A stretch of DNA of 64,000 nucleotides from Streptomyces sp. TSRI0107 (GCF_001905845.1 NZ_LIVZ01000017.1:1-64000); one strand, 5' to 3'; positions 24,626 through 34,316 are shown, counted from the first letter of the stretch. Made by a program: numbers and translations. Notes: generated by a model from the sequence alone, not told the origin.

Positions 24626-25837
24626 TCACAGCCCGGCGCTCTCCGCCCGCCGGACCGCGAAGATCGTCGTGTCGTCCTCCAGCCGGCCGCCGCTGTGCCG
24701 CAGCACCGCGTCCCGGACGTACGCCACCAGCCGCCGGGGACCGGCCATGCGGGGATCGGCGGCGAGCACGCCCGCCACCGCGTCGGCGAGCGGGTAGAAC
24801 GCTCCGCCGTCGTCGCGGGCCTCGGTGACGCCGTCGGTGGTGAGGAGCACGGTCTCGCCGGGGGCGAGGGGGAAGCGGCGCACGGACGGCGGGCGGGCGC
24901 TCCCGGCGGCGAGTTCACCGAGGCCGAGGGGGAGGCGGTCGCCGGGCGGCAGGGTGCGGACGCCGTGCGGGCCGGCGACCAGCGGGGGCTCGTGGCCGAA
25001 GTTCACGATGTCGACGGTGCCGGGGGCGTCCTCGTGGAAGCCGAGGAGGAGGGCGGTGGCGAACCGGTCGCTCTCCCCGGCGCGGCCCACGGCGACGGTG
25101 TGGCCCCGGTGCCGGAACATCCGGGTCTCCAGCCGCTCGGCCACCGTCCGCAGGTCCGCCTCGTGGTACCCGGCCTCGCGGAACGTGCCGAGCAGCGCCG
25201 CCGCCGTCTCCACCGCGCCGAGGCCCTTGCCCTGGACGTCGCCGACGAGGACACGGGTGCCGTTCGGGCCGGGCTGGATGTCGTAGAAGTCGCCGCCCAC
25301 CCTCGCCTCCACGTCGGCGGGCAGGTACACCGCGGCGTGCTCCAGGCCGCCCCACACCGGCGGCAGCGGACGCAGCACGGTCCGGCGGATGGTCTCGGTG
25401 ATGTACCGCATCCTCAGCATGTGCTCCTGCCCGCGCACGCGGACCGCGCAGGCCAGGGTGGCGAGGACACCGCCCACGGCGACCAGGATGAAGTCGGGCA
25501 GCCCGGCCTGGTAGGCGTCCGGCCACAGGCCGTCCACGACGGCGTACGTCACGACGGACAGCACCGCGAACACGGCCGTGCCCCACACTCCGCAGATGGT
25601 GGCGGCGATCCCGGGCACCAGCACGATCCAGGAGACGATCCGGAAGTCCTCGCCGGTGTACACGTCGATCACCGCGATGGTCACGAGCAGCAGCAGCGGC
25701 GGCACCCACGCCACACTGTGCCCGCGTACCCGGAGCAGCTGCTGCCGGTCCAGCACGTCGGGGCGCGCGGCACGTGGATAGCGCTCGCGCAGACGCCGGA
25801 CACCGCCGCGGCCGTCGCGCGCGCTCACGGGCTCCAT
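24626..25837 (-). CDS. Membrane SpoIIE-type PP2C protein phosphatase
   Basis: This 403-residue protein has four to five predicted membrane helices (about 40-150) and a cytoplasmic SpoIIE/PP2C domain. The metal-binding patterns G-G-D-F-Y-D, G-D-V-Q-G-K-G, T-D-G-V-T-E-A and E-D-D-T are all present. Such phosphatases dephosphorylate anti-anti-sigma factors in partner-switching systems. No anti-sigma or STAS gene is adjacent. The start at 25837 is preceded by a G-rich stretch. Confidence 0.9.
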   Translation of the reverse strand: MEPVSARDGRGGVRRLRERYPRAARPDVLDRQQLLRVRGHSVAWVPPLLLLVTIAVIDVYTGEDFRIVSWIVLVPGIAATICGVWGTAVFAVLSVVTYAVVDGLWPDAYQAGLPDFILVAVGGVLATLACAVRVRGQEHMLRMRYITETIRRTVLRPLPPVWGGLEHAAVYLPADVEARVGGDFYDIQPGPNGTRVLVGDVQGKGLGAVETAAALLGTFREAGYHEADLRTVAERLETRMFRHRGHTVAVGRAGESDRFATALLLGFHEDAPGTVDIVNFGHEPPLVAGPHGVRTLPPGDRLPLGLGELAAGSARPPSVRRFPLAPGETVLLTTDGVTEARDDGGAFYPLADAVAGVLAADPRMAGPRRLVAYVRDAVLRHSGGRLEDDTTIFAVRRAESAGL

Positions 25838-25986
25838 GGCCCCCAGCGAAGCACGGGGCCGGGCGCCGCGCATCCGGTCCCCGCCCCCGCGGCCCGGCCC
25901 GGACACGGTGCGTGACCTGCCGAGTTGCCGGTGCTGTCGGCCAGGTGTGCCCTGGAAGTCAGGGGCGAGGAGAGAGGAGTCCTCCC

Positions 25987-26439
25987 ATGGCTCACGCTGC
26001 ACCGGTCCCCCGGCGGACCACCGGCGTCACCACCCGCGAAACCCGCCTGCCCGATGTGTTCTCGGCGCGCACCCACCGGATCGCGAGCTGGGCCTGGCCC
26101 GTGAGCCTCGGCCTCGTCTACGGCTACTGGGTGGCCGCCAACGACCGGTCCGGGGGTCCCATCACCGGCTGGAACGTGCTGCTCGGCTTCGCGTCGGCGC
26201 TCGCCTTCACCGTGCTGTACATGGCCGTCCGAGCGGCGGGCCCGCACCTGCAGCGGGAAGTGCACGCGCTGCTGTGGGCGGTGTTCTCGGGCTGTGCGTT
26301 CGGCTTCCTGTACGCGCAGACCGGCGCCAGCATGTGGGCTTCCGTCGGCATGGGCGCGTGGATCGGGCTGGTCATGTTCGCGGTGCTGTTCTACCGCTAC
26401 TACACCCACGAGGACGCGGAAGGCCGGCGCACCGGCTGA
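25987..26439 (+). CDS. Four-helix membrane protein, conserved hypothetical
   Basis: This 150-residue protein has a polar N-terminus of about 30 residues and four membrane helices (about 35-52, 60-82, 92-112, 118-136), ending Y-Y-T-H-E-D-A-E. It is common in Streptomyces without known function. GAGGAG precedes the ATG at 25987. After it, 26440-26730 contains no gene I can support; a small CACCCG-TT-CGGGTG hairpin lies at about 26587-26600. Confidence 0.72.
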   Translation: MAHAAPVPRRTTGVTTRETRLPDVFSARTHRIASWAWPVSLGLVYGYWVAANDRSGGPITGWNVLLGFASALAFTVLYMAVRAAGPHLQREVHALLWAVFSGCAFGFLYAQTGASMWASVGMGAWIGLVMFAVLFYRYYTHEDAEGRRTG

Positions 26440-26730
26440 CCCACGACGGCGCGCGGACCCCGGCATGGCGACCGGGACCCGCGCGTCTCCCTCATCCCTC
26501 CACTCGCCTGGACGACGGGAAACCGTTCGCGATCGCTCCCGGTCGTCCGACGAGGTCTGAAAGCAAGTGTGTCGACAGCACCAGGAAACACCCGTTCGGG
26601 TGAGCCCTCCACTTGAGCGCCGAAACCGCAGTTCCGACGGTGTGTGAGGCGCCGCCGCGCCGGGCGCCGCACGCCGCCATACGGCCTTACCGGGCTCGCG
26701 CGGGCCGCGCGTACGCCGTTGCCTTGAGGT

Positions 26731-27645
26731 GTGTCCCCCCGTATTCCGCCCCGCGTACGAGACGGCCTGGCGGCCGTGCTCATCGCCCTGGCCTGCTGCG
26801 CGCTGCCGTTCGGCGTGCTGGCGGCCTGGGCGGCGTACGGACTGACGGACACCGGCCGGTACGTGCGCACGATGGGGCCGCTCGCCGCCGACCCGGCGGT
26901 GCGGGAAGCCGTCGTGGACACCGTCGAGGCGGAGGTGATGGACGAGCTGAGCCCGCCGTCACGGGCCGTCATGGGCCCGTTCGTGCACGACGCGTTGCGC
27001 TCGTTCACCCGCACCGACGCCTTCCGCGCGGGCTGGGACGCCGCGAACCGGGTCACGCACACCGCGCTGCTGCACGCCGTACGCCAGGACGGCGAGGGCC
27101 CGGTCACCGTCGATGTCGCCCCGGTCGCCGCCGAGGTCAGACGCCACCTCGCCGACCGGAACCTGGCGTTGGCGGACCGGATCCCCGTCGGGCCCACCGA
27201 GGTGGCCGTGCTGCCCGCGTCGGACGCCGACCGGCTGCGCAAGGGGTACGACGTGCTCGAAGTCGCCGGGTTCTGGCTGCCCTGCGCGTCCGCGGTGTTC
27301 GCCGTCACCGGGATCGCCGTCGCCGCCTGCCGCCGCCGCGCCGTCACCGCGACCGCGCTCGGCAGCGCCCTCGGCGGCGCACTGCTCGCCCTCGCGGTCG
27401 CCGTGGGCCGGCAGCTGACCCTCGCCGGCCTGCCCGCCGTGTCGCACCGCCCGGCCGTCGGCGCCGTCTACGACGCCCTCACCACCCCGCTGCGCACGGT
27501 CTCCTGGCTGCTGTGCGCGATCGGCCTCGCGGTCGCCGCGGCGGCCTGGCTCAGCGGCCGCTACGGCCCCGCCGGGCGACGTCGGCGAGTGTCCGCAGCG
27601 CCCGCTCCAGATCGGCCGGCGGAGCCGACGCGAGCCCGAGCCTGA
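26731..27645 (+). CDS. Membrane protein with large extracytoplasmic domain
   Basis: This protein of up to 304 residues has one N-terminal membrane helix (about 15-38) and an extracytoplasmic domain of about 140 residues. Three helices follow (about 180-205, 210-230, 255-272), then an Arg/Pro-rich tail. It has no recognised domain. The GTG at 26731 has GAGG only one base away, so the true start may be leaderless or slightly downstream. The 3' end overlaps the convergent MocR gene by 95 bp, a long overlap that suggests the tail has little constraint. Confidence 0.65.
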   Translation: MSPRIPPRVRDGLAAVLIALACCALPFGVLAAWAAYGLTDTGRYVRTMGPLAADPAVREAVVDTVEAEVMDELSPPSRAVMGPFVHDALRSFTRTDAFRAGWDAANRVTHTALLHAVRQDGEGPVTVDVAPVAAEVRRHLADRNLALADRIPVGPTEVAVLPASDADRLRKGYDVLEVAGFWLPCASAVFAVTGIAVAACRRRAVTATALGSALGGALLALAVAVGRQLTLAGLPAVSHRPAVGAVYDALTTPLRTVSWLLCAIGLAVAAAAWLSGRYGPAGRRRRVSAAPAPDRPAEPTRARA

Positions 27646-28924
27646 CCGCGTCCGGGGTGTGCGCCGGGTCCACGGCGAAGGCGCGGCCCGGGGTGACGGC
27701 GATGCCGTGTGCGGCGGCGGCCGCGGTGAACGTGTCGGCCCGCCACGGCGCGGGCAGCTCCCACCAGGCGTAGTAGGCGTGCGGGTCGGACCGTACGGCG
27801 AATCCGGGCAGACAGGCGGCGAGCAGCCGCTGCCTGCGTGCCGCGTCCGCCCGCTTGGCGGCCACCAGCCGGGCCACCGTGCCGTCCTCGATCCACCGCA
27901 CCGCCGCGTCCAGCGCGAACCGGCCCGCGCTCCAGCCGCCGGACCGGATCGCGGCGGCCACGGCCGGCACCCGCTCCGGCGGTACGACGAGGAAACCGGC
28001 GGTGAGACCGGGCGCGACCCGCTTGGACAGTCCGTCGACGACGTGCGTGAGGGCGGGGGCGAGGGCGGCGAGCGGGGTCTCGGGCCGCAGGAAGGACCAG
28101 ACGCGGTCCTCCACGACCGGGATGCCCAGGTCGGTGACGACGCGCGCGACGGCCCGCCGGCGCGGCTCGGGCATCGTCCGCGAGGTCGGGTTGTGCAGGG
28201 CCGGCTGGAGGTAGAGGGCGGAGAGCGGGGCGCTGCGGTGCGCGGCGGCGACGGACCGCGGAAGCGGTCCCTCGGCGTCCGTGTCGAGCGCGACGAGGGT
28301 GATGCCGAGCCGCCCCGCGATCTCCTTGACCAGCGGATACGTGAGCGTCTCCACACCCACCCGGCCACCGGGGCGGACCAGCGAGGCCAGCGCGGCGGCG
28401 ATGGCCTGACGGCCGTTCCCGGTGAACAGCACCTGCCCCGGGGCGGGCCGGTGGCCGGGAACGCCGAGCAGTTCCGCCACGGCCGCGCGGGCGCCGGACG
28501 TGCCGGTGGCGGGGGCCGGGCGCAGCGCGTCGGTGAGGGAGGCCGGGTCGAGGAGGGCGGCCAGGGCGGGGGCCAGCAGCTCGGACTGGCCGGGGGCGGA
28601 AGGGTAGTTCAGCTCCAGGTTGACGGGGGTGACGGGCGGGTGGCCGGCGGGCTCCCGGCCGGGGGGAGCGGTGGCCGTCGGCTCGGTGAGGGCGCGGGCG
28701 TCGGCGGTCTCGGGCGGGGTGGCCCGGACGAAGGTGCCGCGGCCGACCTCGCCGACGACGAGGCCGCGCCGTACCAGTTCGCCGTAGACCCGGCCCGCCG
28801 TGGAGGCGGCGACCCCGCACCGGCGGGCGAACGTCCGCTGCGGGAGCAGCCGCTGGCCCGGCCGGAGCCGGCCGGAGGCGATGTCGGCGGCGACGCGGTC
28901 GGCGAGCCGCAGGTAATCGTCCAT
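27551..28924 (-). CDS. MocR/PdxR-type GntR regulator with aminotransferase domain
   Basis: This 457-residue protein has a GntR winged helix (about 5-70; G-x-L-R-P-G-Q-R-L-L-P and V-A-A-S-T-A-G-R-V-Y) joined by a proline-rich linker to a fold-type I aminotransferase domain. The Schiff-base Lys lies in D-G-L-S-K-R-V-A-P-G. These regulators sense amino compounds or pyridoxal phosphate through the aminotransferase-like domain. It is divergent from the alpha/beta hydrolase gene, and a 12-bp direct repeat lies between them as a likely binding site. Confidence 0.92.
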   Translation of the reverse strand: MDDYLRLADRVAADIASGRLRPGQRLLPQRTFARRCGVAASTAGRVYGELVRRGLVVGEVGRGTFVRATPPETADARALTEPTATAPPGREPAGHPPVTPVNLELNYPSAPGQSELLAPALAALLDPASLTDALRPAPATGTSGARAAVAELLGVPGHRPAPGQVLFTGNGRQAIAAALASLVRPGGRVGVETLTYPLVKEIAGRLGITLVALDTDAEGPLPRSVAAAHRSAPLSALYLQPALHNPTSRTMPEPRRRAVARVVTDLGIPVVEDRVWSFLRPETPLAALAPALTHVVDGLSKRVAPGLTAGFLVVPPERVPAVAAAIRSGGWSAGRFALDAAVRWIEDGTVARLVAAKRADAARRQRLLAACLPGFAVRSDPHAYYAWWELPAPWRADTFTAAAAAHGIAVTPGRAFAVDPAHTPDAVRLGLASAPPADLERALRTLADVARRGRSGR

Positions 28925-28931
28925 GTAAGCC

Positions 28932-28977
28932 CCCTCGTTGGCATTGCACCGAGGGCAAAGATCCTATTGCACCGAGG
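28932..28977. promoter_or_regulatory. Direct-repeat operator of the MocR regulator
   Basis: ATTGCACCGAGG occurs twice in the same orientation, at 28943-28954 and 28966-28977, 23 bp start to start, in the 79-bp gap between the MocR gene and the hydrolase. CCCTCG (28932-28937) also mirrors CGAGGG (28950-28955). MocR-family proteins generally bind direct repeats spaced by about two helical turns, which this matches. Confidence 0.65.
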
Positions 28978-29003
28978 AGTTGGCGGCCCGTACGGTCGAA
29001 GCC

Positions 29004-29792
29004 ATGAGCCCCTTCCTCGCATACGAGGACAAAGGCACCGATACCGCTTCCGCTACCGGCGTGCCGCTCGTCCTCGTCCACGGCCACCCCTTCGACCACA
29101 CCATGTGGGCCCCGCAGATCGAGGCGTTCGCCCCGAGCCGCCGCGTCATCGCCCCGGACCTGCGCGGCTACGGCGCCTCCCCCGTGGTCCCCGGCGTCAC
29201 CCCGCTCTCCGCCTTCGCCGAGGACGTCGAGGCCCTGCTCGACGAACTGGGAGTGGACACCTTCGTGCTCGCGGGCCTCTCCATGGGCGGCCAGATCGCC
29301 ATGGAGTGCTGCGCCCGCTTCGGCCACCGCGTCCGCGGCCTCGTCCTCGCCGACACCTTCGCCGAACCCGAGACCCCGGAGGGCAGGCGCGCCCGCAACG
29401 CCATGGCCGACCGGCTGCTGCGCGAGGGCATGCGGGGCTACGCCGACGAGGTCCTGCACAAGATGGTCGCCCCGTACGCCGACCCGGCCGTGCGGTCCCA
29501 TGTGCACGGCATGATGACGGCCACCCCGCCCGAGGGCGCCGCGGCGGCCCTGCGCGGCCGCGCCGGACGCCCCGACTACCGGCCCGTGCTGACCCGGATC
29601 GCGGTCCCGGCCCTGGTGGTGGTCGGCGAGGACGACGAGTACACCCCCGTCCCCGTCGCCGAGTCCCTGCACGCCCTGCTCCCCGACTCCACCCTGCGGG
29701 TCGTCGAGGGCGCGGCCCACATGCCGAACCTGGAACGGCCGGCCGAGTTCAACGAGGCGCTGGCCGCCTTCCTGGCCCGGATCGCGCCGTAA
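29004..29792 (+). CDS. Alpha/beta hydrolase
   Basis: This 262-residue protein has the alpha/beta hydrolase triad. The nucleophile elbow is G-L-S-M-G-G near residue 94; the acid is in G-E-D-D-E near 210; the base is His in G-A-A-H-M-P-N-L-E near 240. H-G-H-P-F supplies the oxyanion hole. It resembles carboxylester hydrolases and haloperoxidase-like enzymes. The ATG at 29004 lies only 26 bp from the operator repeat, so repression by the divergent MocR protein is likely. The substrate is unknown. Confidence 0.9.
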   Translation: MSPFLAYEDKGTDTASATGVPLVLVHGHPFDHTMWAPQIEAFAPSRRVIAPDLRGYGASPVVPGVTPLSAFAEDVEALLDELGVDTFVLAGLSMGGQIAMECCARFGHRVRGLVLADTFAEPETPEGRRARNAMADRLLREGMRGYADEVLHKMVAPYADPAVRSHVHGMMTATPPEGAAAALRGRAGRPDYRPVLTRIAVPALVVVGEDDEYTPVPVAESLHALLPDSTLRVVEGAAHMPNLERPAEFNEALAAFLARIAP

Positions 29793-29835
29793 TCCCCTGG
29801 TGGCGGCGGTGGCCCCCCGGCTACCGTCACCGTTC

Positions 29836-30180
29836 ATGCGCGAGACGACGACCCTGTGGCGCCCCACGGGCCCGGAGGAGCTGGCCCTCGTGGAGGCCTC
29901 CGGCTGGACGGCCTGGCCGCCGCGCCTGCCCGAGCAGCCGATCTTCTACCCGGTCCTGAACGAGGACTACGCCGTCCGCATCGCGCGGGACTGGAACGTC
30001 CCCGCCTCCGGCGCCGGTTACGTCACACGCTTCGAGGTCGACTCCGCCTTCCTGGAGCGCTACCCGGTCCGCCAGGCGGGCGGCGAGACCATCCTCGAAC
30101 TCTGGGTGCCGGCCGAGGAGCTGGAGGAGTTCAACGCGCACATCGTCGGCCGTATCGAGGTCGTCCGGGAGTTCCGCTGA
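29836..30180 (+). CDS. Conserved hypothetical (often labelled ADP-ribosylation/crystallin J1)
   Basis: This 114-residue soluble protein starts T-T-L-W-R-P-T-G-P-E-E-L and ends with E-E-F-N-A-H-I-V-G-R-I-E-V. Homologues are usually annotated as ADP-ribosylation/crystallin J1, but I see no ADP-ribosylhydrolase metal motif, so the name is probably inherited. It follows the hydrolase gene by 43 bp on the same strand and may be co-transcribed. Confidence 0.7.
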   Translation: MRETTTLWRPTGPEELALVEASGWTAWPPRLPEQPIFYPVLNEDYAVRIARDWNVPASGAGYVTRFEVDSAFLERYPVRQAGGETILELWVPAEELEEFNAHIVGRIEVVREFR

Positions 30181-30270
30181 GGACGGCGGCGGTCTGGTGC
30201 TCCGGGCCGCTGCCGGCGTTCCTGCCCTGGCTGCCGGTGCCGACCCGCACAAGGCGCCCATAATGGGCGC

Positions 30271-32211
30271 ATGCCCCGAGAGTTCCGCATCGGCCTCACC
30301 CCTCCCGACTGGCTGGTCCGGAACCTCCGACCCCAGCGGGCCCCCGTCAACCGGCCCGCCATGGCCAGGGCCGCCGTCGCGATGGCGCTCCCGCTCGCCG
30401 TCGGACTCGCGGCCGGCGAACCCACGTACGGCGCCCTCGCCTCCATGGGCGCCCTCTCCGGTGTCATCGGCGACACCGCCGACGCCTACCACCTGCGCAT
30501 CCTGAACATCGCCGTCCCTCAGCTGTTCGGCGCCGTCGGCGTCACCCTCGGCTCCCTCACCTACGGGCACGGCTGGCTCGCCGTCGCCGTCCTCACCGCC
30601 GTCGCGCTGGTCTCCGGGATGATCTCGACGATCGGCGCCGTCGCCTCCGTCTCCGGACTGCTCCTGCTGCTCAACGCCGTGGTCGGCGCGGGCCTGCCCA
30701 TGCCCGGCCCCTGGTGGCTGGCCCCGCTGCTGATGACCGGCGGCGGACTCCTCGTCCTCGCCCTCGCCCTGCTGTCCTGGCCGCTGCGCTCCGGAGTGCC
30801 CGAACGCACCGCCGTCGCGCGCGCCTACCGGGCCGTCGCCGACCTGCTCGCCGCGTGCGGCGCCGACACCGGGACGTACGACGAGGCCCGGCACGCCGCC
30901 ACCCAGGCCCTCAACCAGACGTACGACGTCGTCCTCGCCCACCGCTCCCGCTACCACAGCCGCAGCCGCGAACTGACCCGTCTGCTCGCCCAGTTGAACG
31001 CGGTCACCCCGGTCGTCGAGGCGGCCCCCGCGGCCCACCTGGCCGGCGTCCCGCTCCCGCCCGAGGTGCCGCAGTCCGCCCGGCACCTCGCCGAAGCGGT
31101 CGAAACCGGCTACAGCGGACCGATAGGGCTCCGCCTGCCGCTGCCGCTGACGGAGACGGGCCGCGCCGTCGACCAGGCCCTGCGCCACGCCGCCGACGTG
31201 GTCGCCACCCCCGACATCGACCCCACCGGCACCCCCGACCCCCTCGGCCGGCCCGCCGTCCTGCGCGTCCGCGCCGCCCGCGCCGCCCGCGGCGTCCTGC
31301 TGTCCGCCGCGTCCTGGCGCTACGGCCTGCGCCTCGCGCTGTGCATCGGCATCGCGCAGGTCCTGGTGTCGACCGTCCCGGTCCCCCGCTCCTACTGGAT
31401 CGCCCTGACCATCACCTTCGTCCTCAAGCCCGACTTCGGCTCGGTCTTCTCCCGCGCCCTGCTGCGCGCCCTCGGCACGGTCGCCGGGCTGGTCGTCGCC
31501 GCCGCCGTCCTCGCCGAAGTACCGCGCGGCTGGTGGGACGTACCGGTCATACTGCTCCTGGCCCCGCTGATCCCGGCCCTCACCCCCAGGAGCTACGGCT
31601 ATCAGACGGCCACCATCACCCCGGTGATCCTGCTCCTCTCCGACATCCTCAACCGCGAGGGCACCGCCCTGCTGCTGCCCCGCCTCGTGGACTCCCTCAT
31701 CGGCTGCGCGATCGCGCTCGTCGCGGGCTATCTGCTCTGGCCGGAGAGCTGGCACACCCGGGTCGGCGACCGCCTCGCGGACGCGGTCGCGGACACCGCG
31801 CACTACGTCGAATGCGCGTTCCGCCCGGGGGCGGAGCCGGCGGACCGCGCCCGGATGCGCCGCCGCCTCTACCGCGATCTCTCCGCCATCCGCACCGAGT
31901 TCCAGCGCGCCCTGACCGAGCCGCCGCCGACCGGCCGCCTGGCTGCGGCCTGGTGGCCCCTGGTGGTGGCGGTGGAACGCATCGTCGACGCGACGACGGC
32001 GGCCCGCGTCCGGGTGAAACAGGGCGCGGCGGCACCGTCCGCGGCCGAGGTCACGCAGGTCGCCCTGCAACTGAGGGAACTCGCGGACGGCGTACGGGAG
32101 GCCGAAACCCTGTACGCCGTCCGCACCGACCTCACCGGCCCGCCGGGCAGCGTCCTGGAGCCGGTACGCCAGGAAGTGGCGGCGGCGCGAGCGATCGCGT
32201 CGCCGCACTGA
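30271..32211 (+). CDS. FUSC-family membrane exporter
   Basis: This 646-residue protein has two blocks of about five to six membrane helices (about 32-180 and 340-480) separated by a soluble helical segment, and a C-terminal soluble domain. This is the FUSC (aromatic acid exporter / YccS-like) plan, with the typical Y-W-I-A-L-T-I-T-F-V-L-K-P-D-F-G motif at the start of the second block. It would expel aromatic acids or similar organic anions. It starts 90 bp after the preceding gene. Confidence 0.85.
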   Translation: MPREFRIGLTPPDWLVRNLRPQRAPVNRPAMARAAVAMALPLAVGLAAGEPTYGALASMGALSGVIGDTADAYHLRILNIAVPQLFGAVGVTLGSLTYGHGWLAVAVLTAVALVSGMISTIGAVASVSGLLLLLNAVVGAGLPMPGPWWLAPLLMTGGGLLVLALALLSWPLRSGVPERTAVARAYRAVADLLAACGADTGTYDEARHAATQALNQTYDVVLAHRSRYHSRSRELTRLLAQLNAVTPVVEAAPAAHLAGVPLPPEVPQSARHLAEAVETGYSGPIGLRLPLPLTETGRAVDQALRHAADVVATPDIDPTGTPDPLGRPAVLRVRAARAARGVLLSAASWRYGLRLALCIGIAQVLVSTVPVPRSYWIALTITFVLKPDFGSVFSRALLRALGTVAGLVVAAAVLAEVPRGWWDVPVILLLAPLIPALTPRSYGYQTATITPVILLLSDILNREGTALLLPRLVDSLIGCAIALVAGYLLWPESWHTRVGDRLADAVADTAHYVECAFRPGAEPADRARMRRRLYRDLSAIRTEFQRALTEPPPTGRLAAAWWPLVVAVERIVDATTAARVRVKQGAAAPSAAEVTQVALQLRELADGVREAETLYAVRTDLTGPPGSVLEPVRQEVAAARAIASPH

Positions 32212-32212
32212 G

Positions 32213-32230
32213 GATCCGGCCGGCCGGATC
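32213..32230. terminator. Perfect palindrome between convergent stops
   Basis: GATCCGGCC/GGCCGGATC is an 18-bp perfect palindrome without loop. It fills the 17-bp gap between the FUSC gene stop and the PhoX gene stop. It could act as a shared terminator if it melts to a smaller loop, but it is also plain restriction-site-like sequence. Confidence 0.35.
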
Positions 32231-34316
32231 AGACGCCGATGTCGGCCCCGTCCTCGCGCCACACGGCCACGACGGCGGGCCGCACGATCTTCCCGGGCCC
32301 GTCGGGCCAGGCCGACGCCGGCTTCTCGACGCTCGCCCCGTCGATCTCACCCGGGTGCTGCACGGCCACCAGCACCCGCCGGTCCTGGATCACAGGCCCG
32401 CACGTCTCCGCCCCGTTCGGCATGGTCGCGAACTGCTTCAGCTCACCGCGCCGGTCACCCCGCGTCGCCACGCCGAACAGCCCGTCGTGCGAGCCGAGCT
32501 GCGCGCCGTCCGTGGAGATCCACAGGTTGCCGTGCGGGTCGAAGGCCACGTTGTCCGGGCAGGAGATCGGGCTGACCTTGTCCTTCGGGAACCCGGCGAA
32601 GTACGTGGCCGGGTCGTTCGGGTCACCGGCGACGAGGAACAGCGACCAGGCGAACTTCCTGCTGTCCGCGCGGTTCCAGCGCTCGGTCAGCTCCAGCACC
32701 TGACCGTGCTTGTTGCTGTTGCGCGGGTTCGCCTCGTCGGCGGCGGCGTAACCCGTCTTGCCCCGGTTGCTGTTGTTGGTGAGCGCCACGTACACCTTGC
32801 CGGTGTGCGGGTTCGGCTCGATGTCCTCGGGCCGGTCCATCTTCGTCGCGCCGACCTTGTCACCGGCGAGCCGCGTGAAGACGAACACCTCTTCGGCGGT
32901 CATGCCCTCCACGTGCGAGACGGCGCCGTCGGCGGTCGCGGTGGCCAGCGGGATCCACTCGCCGGAGCCGTCGAACTCGCCGTCGGACGGCAGCTTGCCG
33001 GTGCCGTCGATCTCGATCGCCGGGGAGTCGCCGGTGAGCCTGGCGACGTACAGCGTGCCCTCGTCGAGCAGCGAGAGGTTGTGCTCGCGCACGGCCCGCG
33101 ACGAGCCCTTCCTCATCCGCTTGCTGCCGACGAACTTGTAGAAGTAGTCGAACCGCTCGTCGTCACCGGAGTACACGACCGGCCGCCCGTCCTCGGTCAG
33201 CCGCACCGTCGCACCCTCGTGCTTGAAGCGGCCGAGCGCGGTGTGCTTGCGGGGCGTGGAGTCCGGGTCGTACGGGTCGAGCTCGACGACGTAACCGAAG
33301 CGGTGCGGCTCGTTCGGCTCCTGCGCCACGTCGAACCGCTTGTCGAAACGCTCCCACTTGCGCTCGGTGGCGCCGGAACCCAGCCCGTACCGCTTGTCGG
33401 TGGCACGGCTCGCGTTGGCGAAGTACTGGTTGAAGTTCTCCTCGCCGTGCAGCGTGGTGCCCCACGGGGTGGTGCCGCCGGAGCAGTTGTTCAGGGTGCC
33501 GAGCACCTTGGTGCCGGTCGGGTCCGCGGACGTCTTCAGCAGATCCGAACCCGCCGCGGGCCCGGTCAGCCGGAACTCGGTGGTGGCGGTGACACGCCGG
33601 TTCAGCGGGTGCCGGGGCACGGCGACCAGCTTGCCGGTCCGCCGCTCGCCCTCGACGACGACCGCGGAGAGCCCGTGGGCGGCCCAGGCGATCTCGACCT
33701 GCTCGCGGGTCGGGTCGGCGGCGTCGTAGCCGCGGAACATCAGCACCTCGTCGGTGTACTCGTGGTTCGCGACGAGGATCTGCCGCCCGCGCTCGCCCGG
33801 CAGCGGCAGCAGCGCGAGGAAGTCGTTGTTGTACCCGAACTGCCCGGCCTGCGCCTTCGCCGACTGCTTCTCCGGGTCGAACGCGGGCGCACCACGCAGG
33901 ATGGGCTCGCCCCAGCGGATGACGACGTTCTGCGCGTAGCCGTCGGGGACGGTGACGGCGTCGGCGGTGTTCGGCGCGACGGGGGTGAACCGCAGACCGC
34001 GGGCGCCCCTGCCCTTGGCGCCGGAGGCGTCCTTGGCGGGCAGGCCGGCCGCGGGGGCGGCACTCGCGGGCGTGGGCGTACCGGCCACCACGGCAGCACC
34101 CGCGGCGGCGGTCGCGGTCACGACGGCGGCGGCACGCATCACGGAGCGGCGGCTGAGGGCGGAGGCGATGACGTCGCCGACGTACGGGTTGGCGGTGGTG
34201 TTCGGCACCTCGTGGAAACAGGCGTCGCCACACCGGAAACGGCAGGTCAGAGCGGACCTGCCACCCGGATGCGAGTCGGACGACGTTCTGATGATGGGCA
34301 GCGTGATACGACGCAC
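32229..34316 (-). CDS. phoX: PhoX-family alkaline phosphatase, Tat substrate
   Basis: This 695-residue protein belongs to the PhoX family (DUF839), calcium- and iron-dependent phosphatases that release phosphate from organic esters outside the cell. A twin-Arg motif S-R-R-S-V-M-R appears near residue 50 and is followed by a hydrophobic Ala/Val core ending A-S-A-A. The long n-region is usual for this family. G-E-E-N, R-P-E-D-I and P-D-N-V-A-F-D-P-H-G-N-L-W are conserved. The GTG at 34316 follows GGGGAGA. A PHO box upstream points to PhoR-PhoP control. Confidence 0.9.
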   Translation of the reverse strand: MRRITLPIIRTSSDSHPGGRSALTCRFRCGDACFHEVPNTTANPYVGDVIASALSRRSVMRAAAVVTATAAAGAAVVAGTPTPASAAPAAGLPAKDASGAKGRGARGLRFTPVAPNTADAVTVPDGYAQNVVIRWGEPILRGAPAFDPEKQSAKAQAGQFGYNNDFLALLPLPGERGRQILVANHEYTDEVLMFRGYDAADPTREQVEIAWAAHGLSAVVVEGERRTGKLVAVPRHPLNRRVTATTEFRLTGPAAGSDLLKTSADPTGTKVLGTLNNCSGGTTPWGTTLHGEENFNQYFANASRATDKRYGLGSGATERKWERFDKRFDVAQEPNEPHRFGYVVELDPYDPDSTPRKHTALGRFKHEGATVRLTEDGRPVVYSGDDERFDYFYKFVGSKRMRKGSSRAVREHNLSLLDEGTLYVARLTGDSPAIEIDGTGKLPSDGEFDGSGEWIPLATATADGAVSHVEGMTAEEVFVFTRLAGDKVGATKMDRPEDIEPNPHTGKVYVALTNNSNRGKTGYAAADEANPRNSNKHGQVLELTERWNRADSRKFAWSLFLVAGDPNDPATYFAGFPKDKVSPISCPDNVAFDPHGNLWISTDGAQLGSHDGLFGVATRGDRRGELKQFATMPNGAETCGPVIQDRRVLVAVQHPGEIDGASVEKPASAWPDGPGKIVRPAVVAVWREDGADIGV

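Noticed and set aside
26400..27347. 315-residue - strand frame
   Set aside because: Low-complexity Ser/Thr/Arg shadow of the membrane protein gene, with no start signal or domain.
32213..32230. The palindrome as a regulatory operator
   Set aside because: It lies between two convergent stops, where an operator is not expected; a terminator or chance is more likely.
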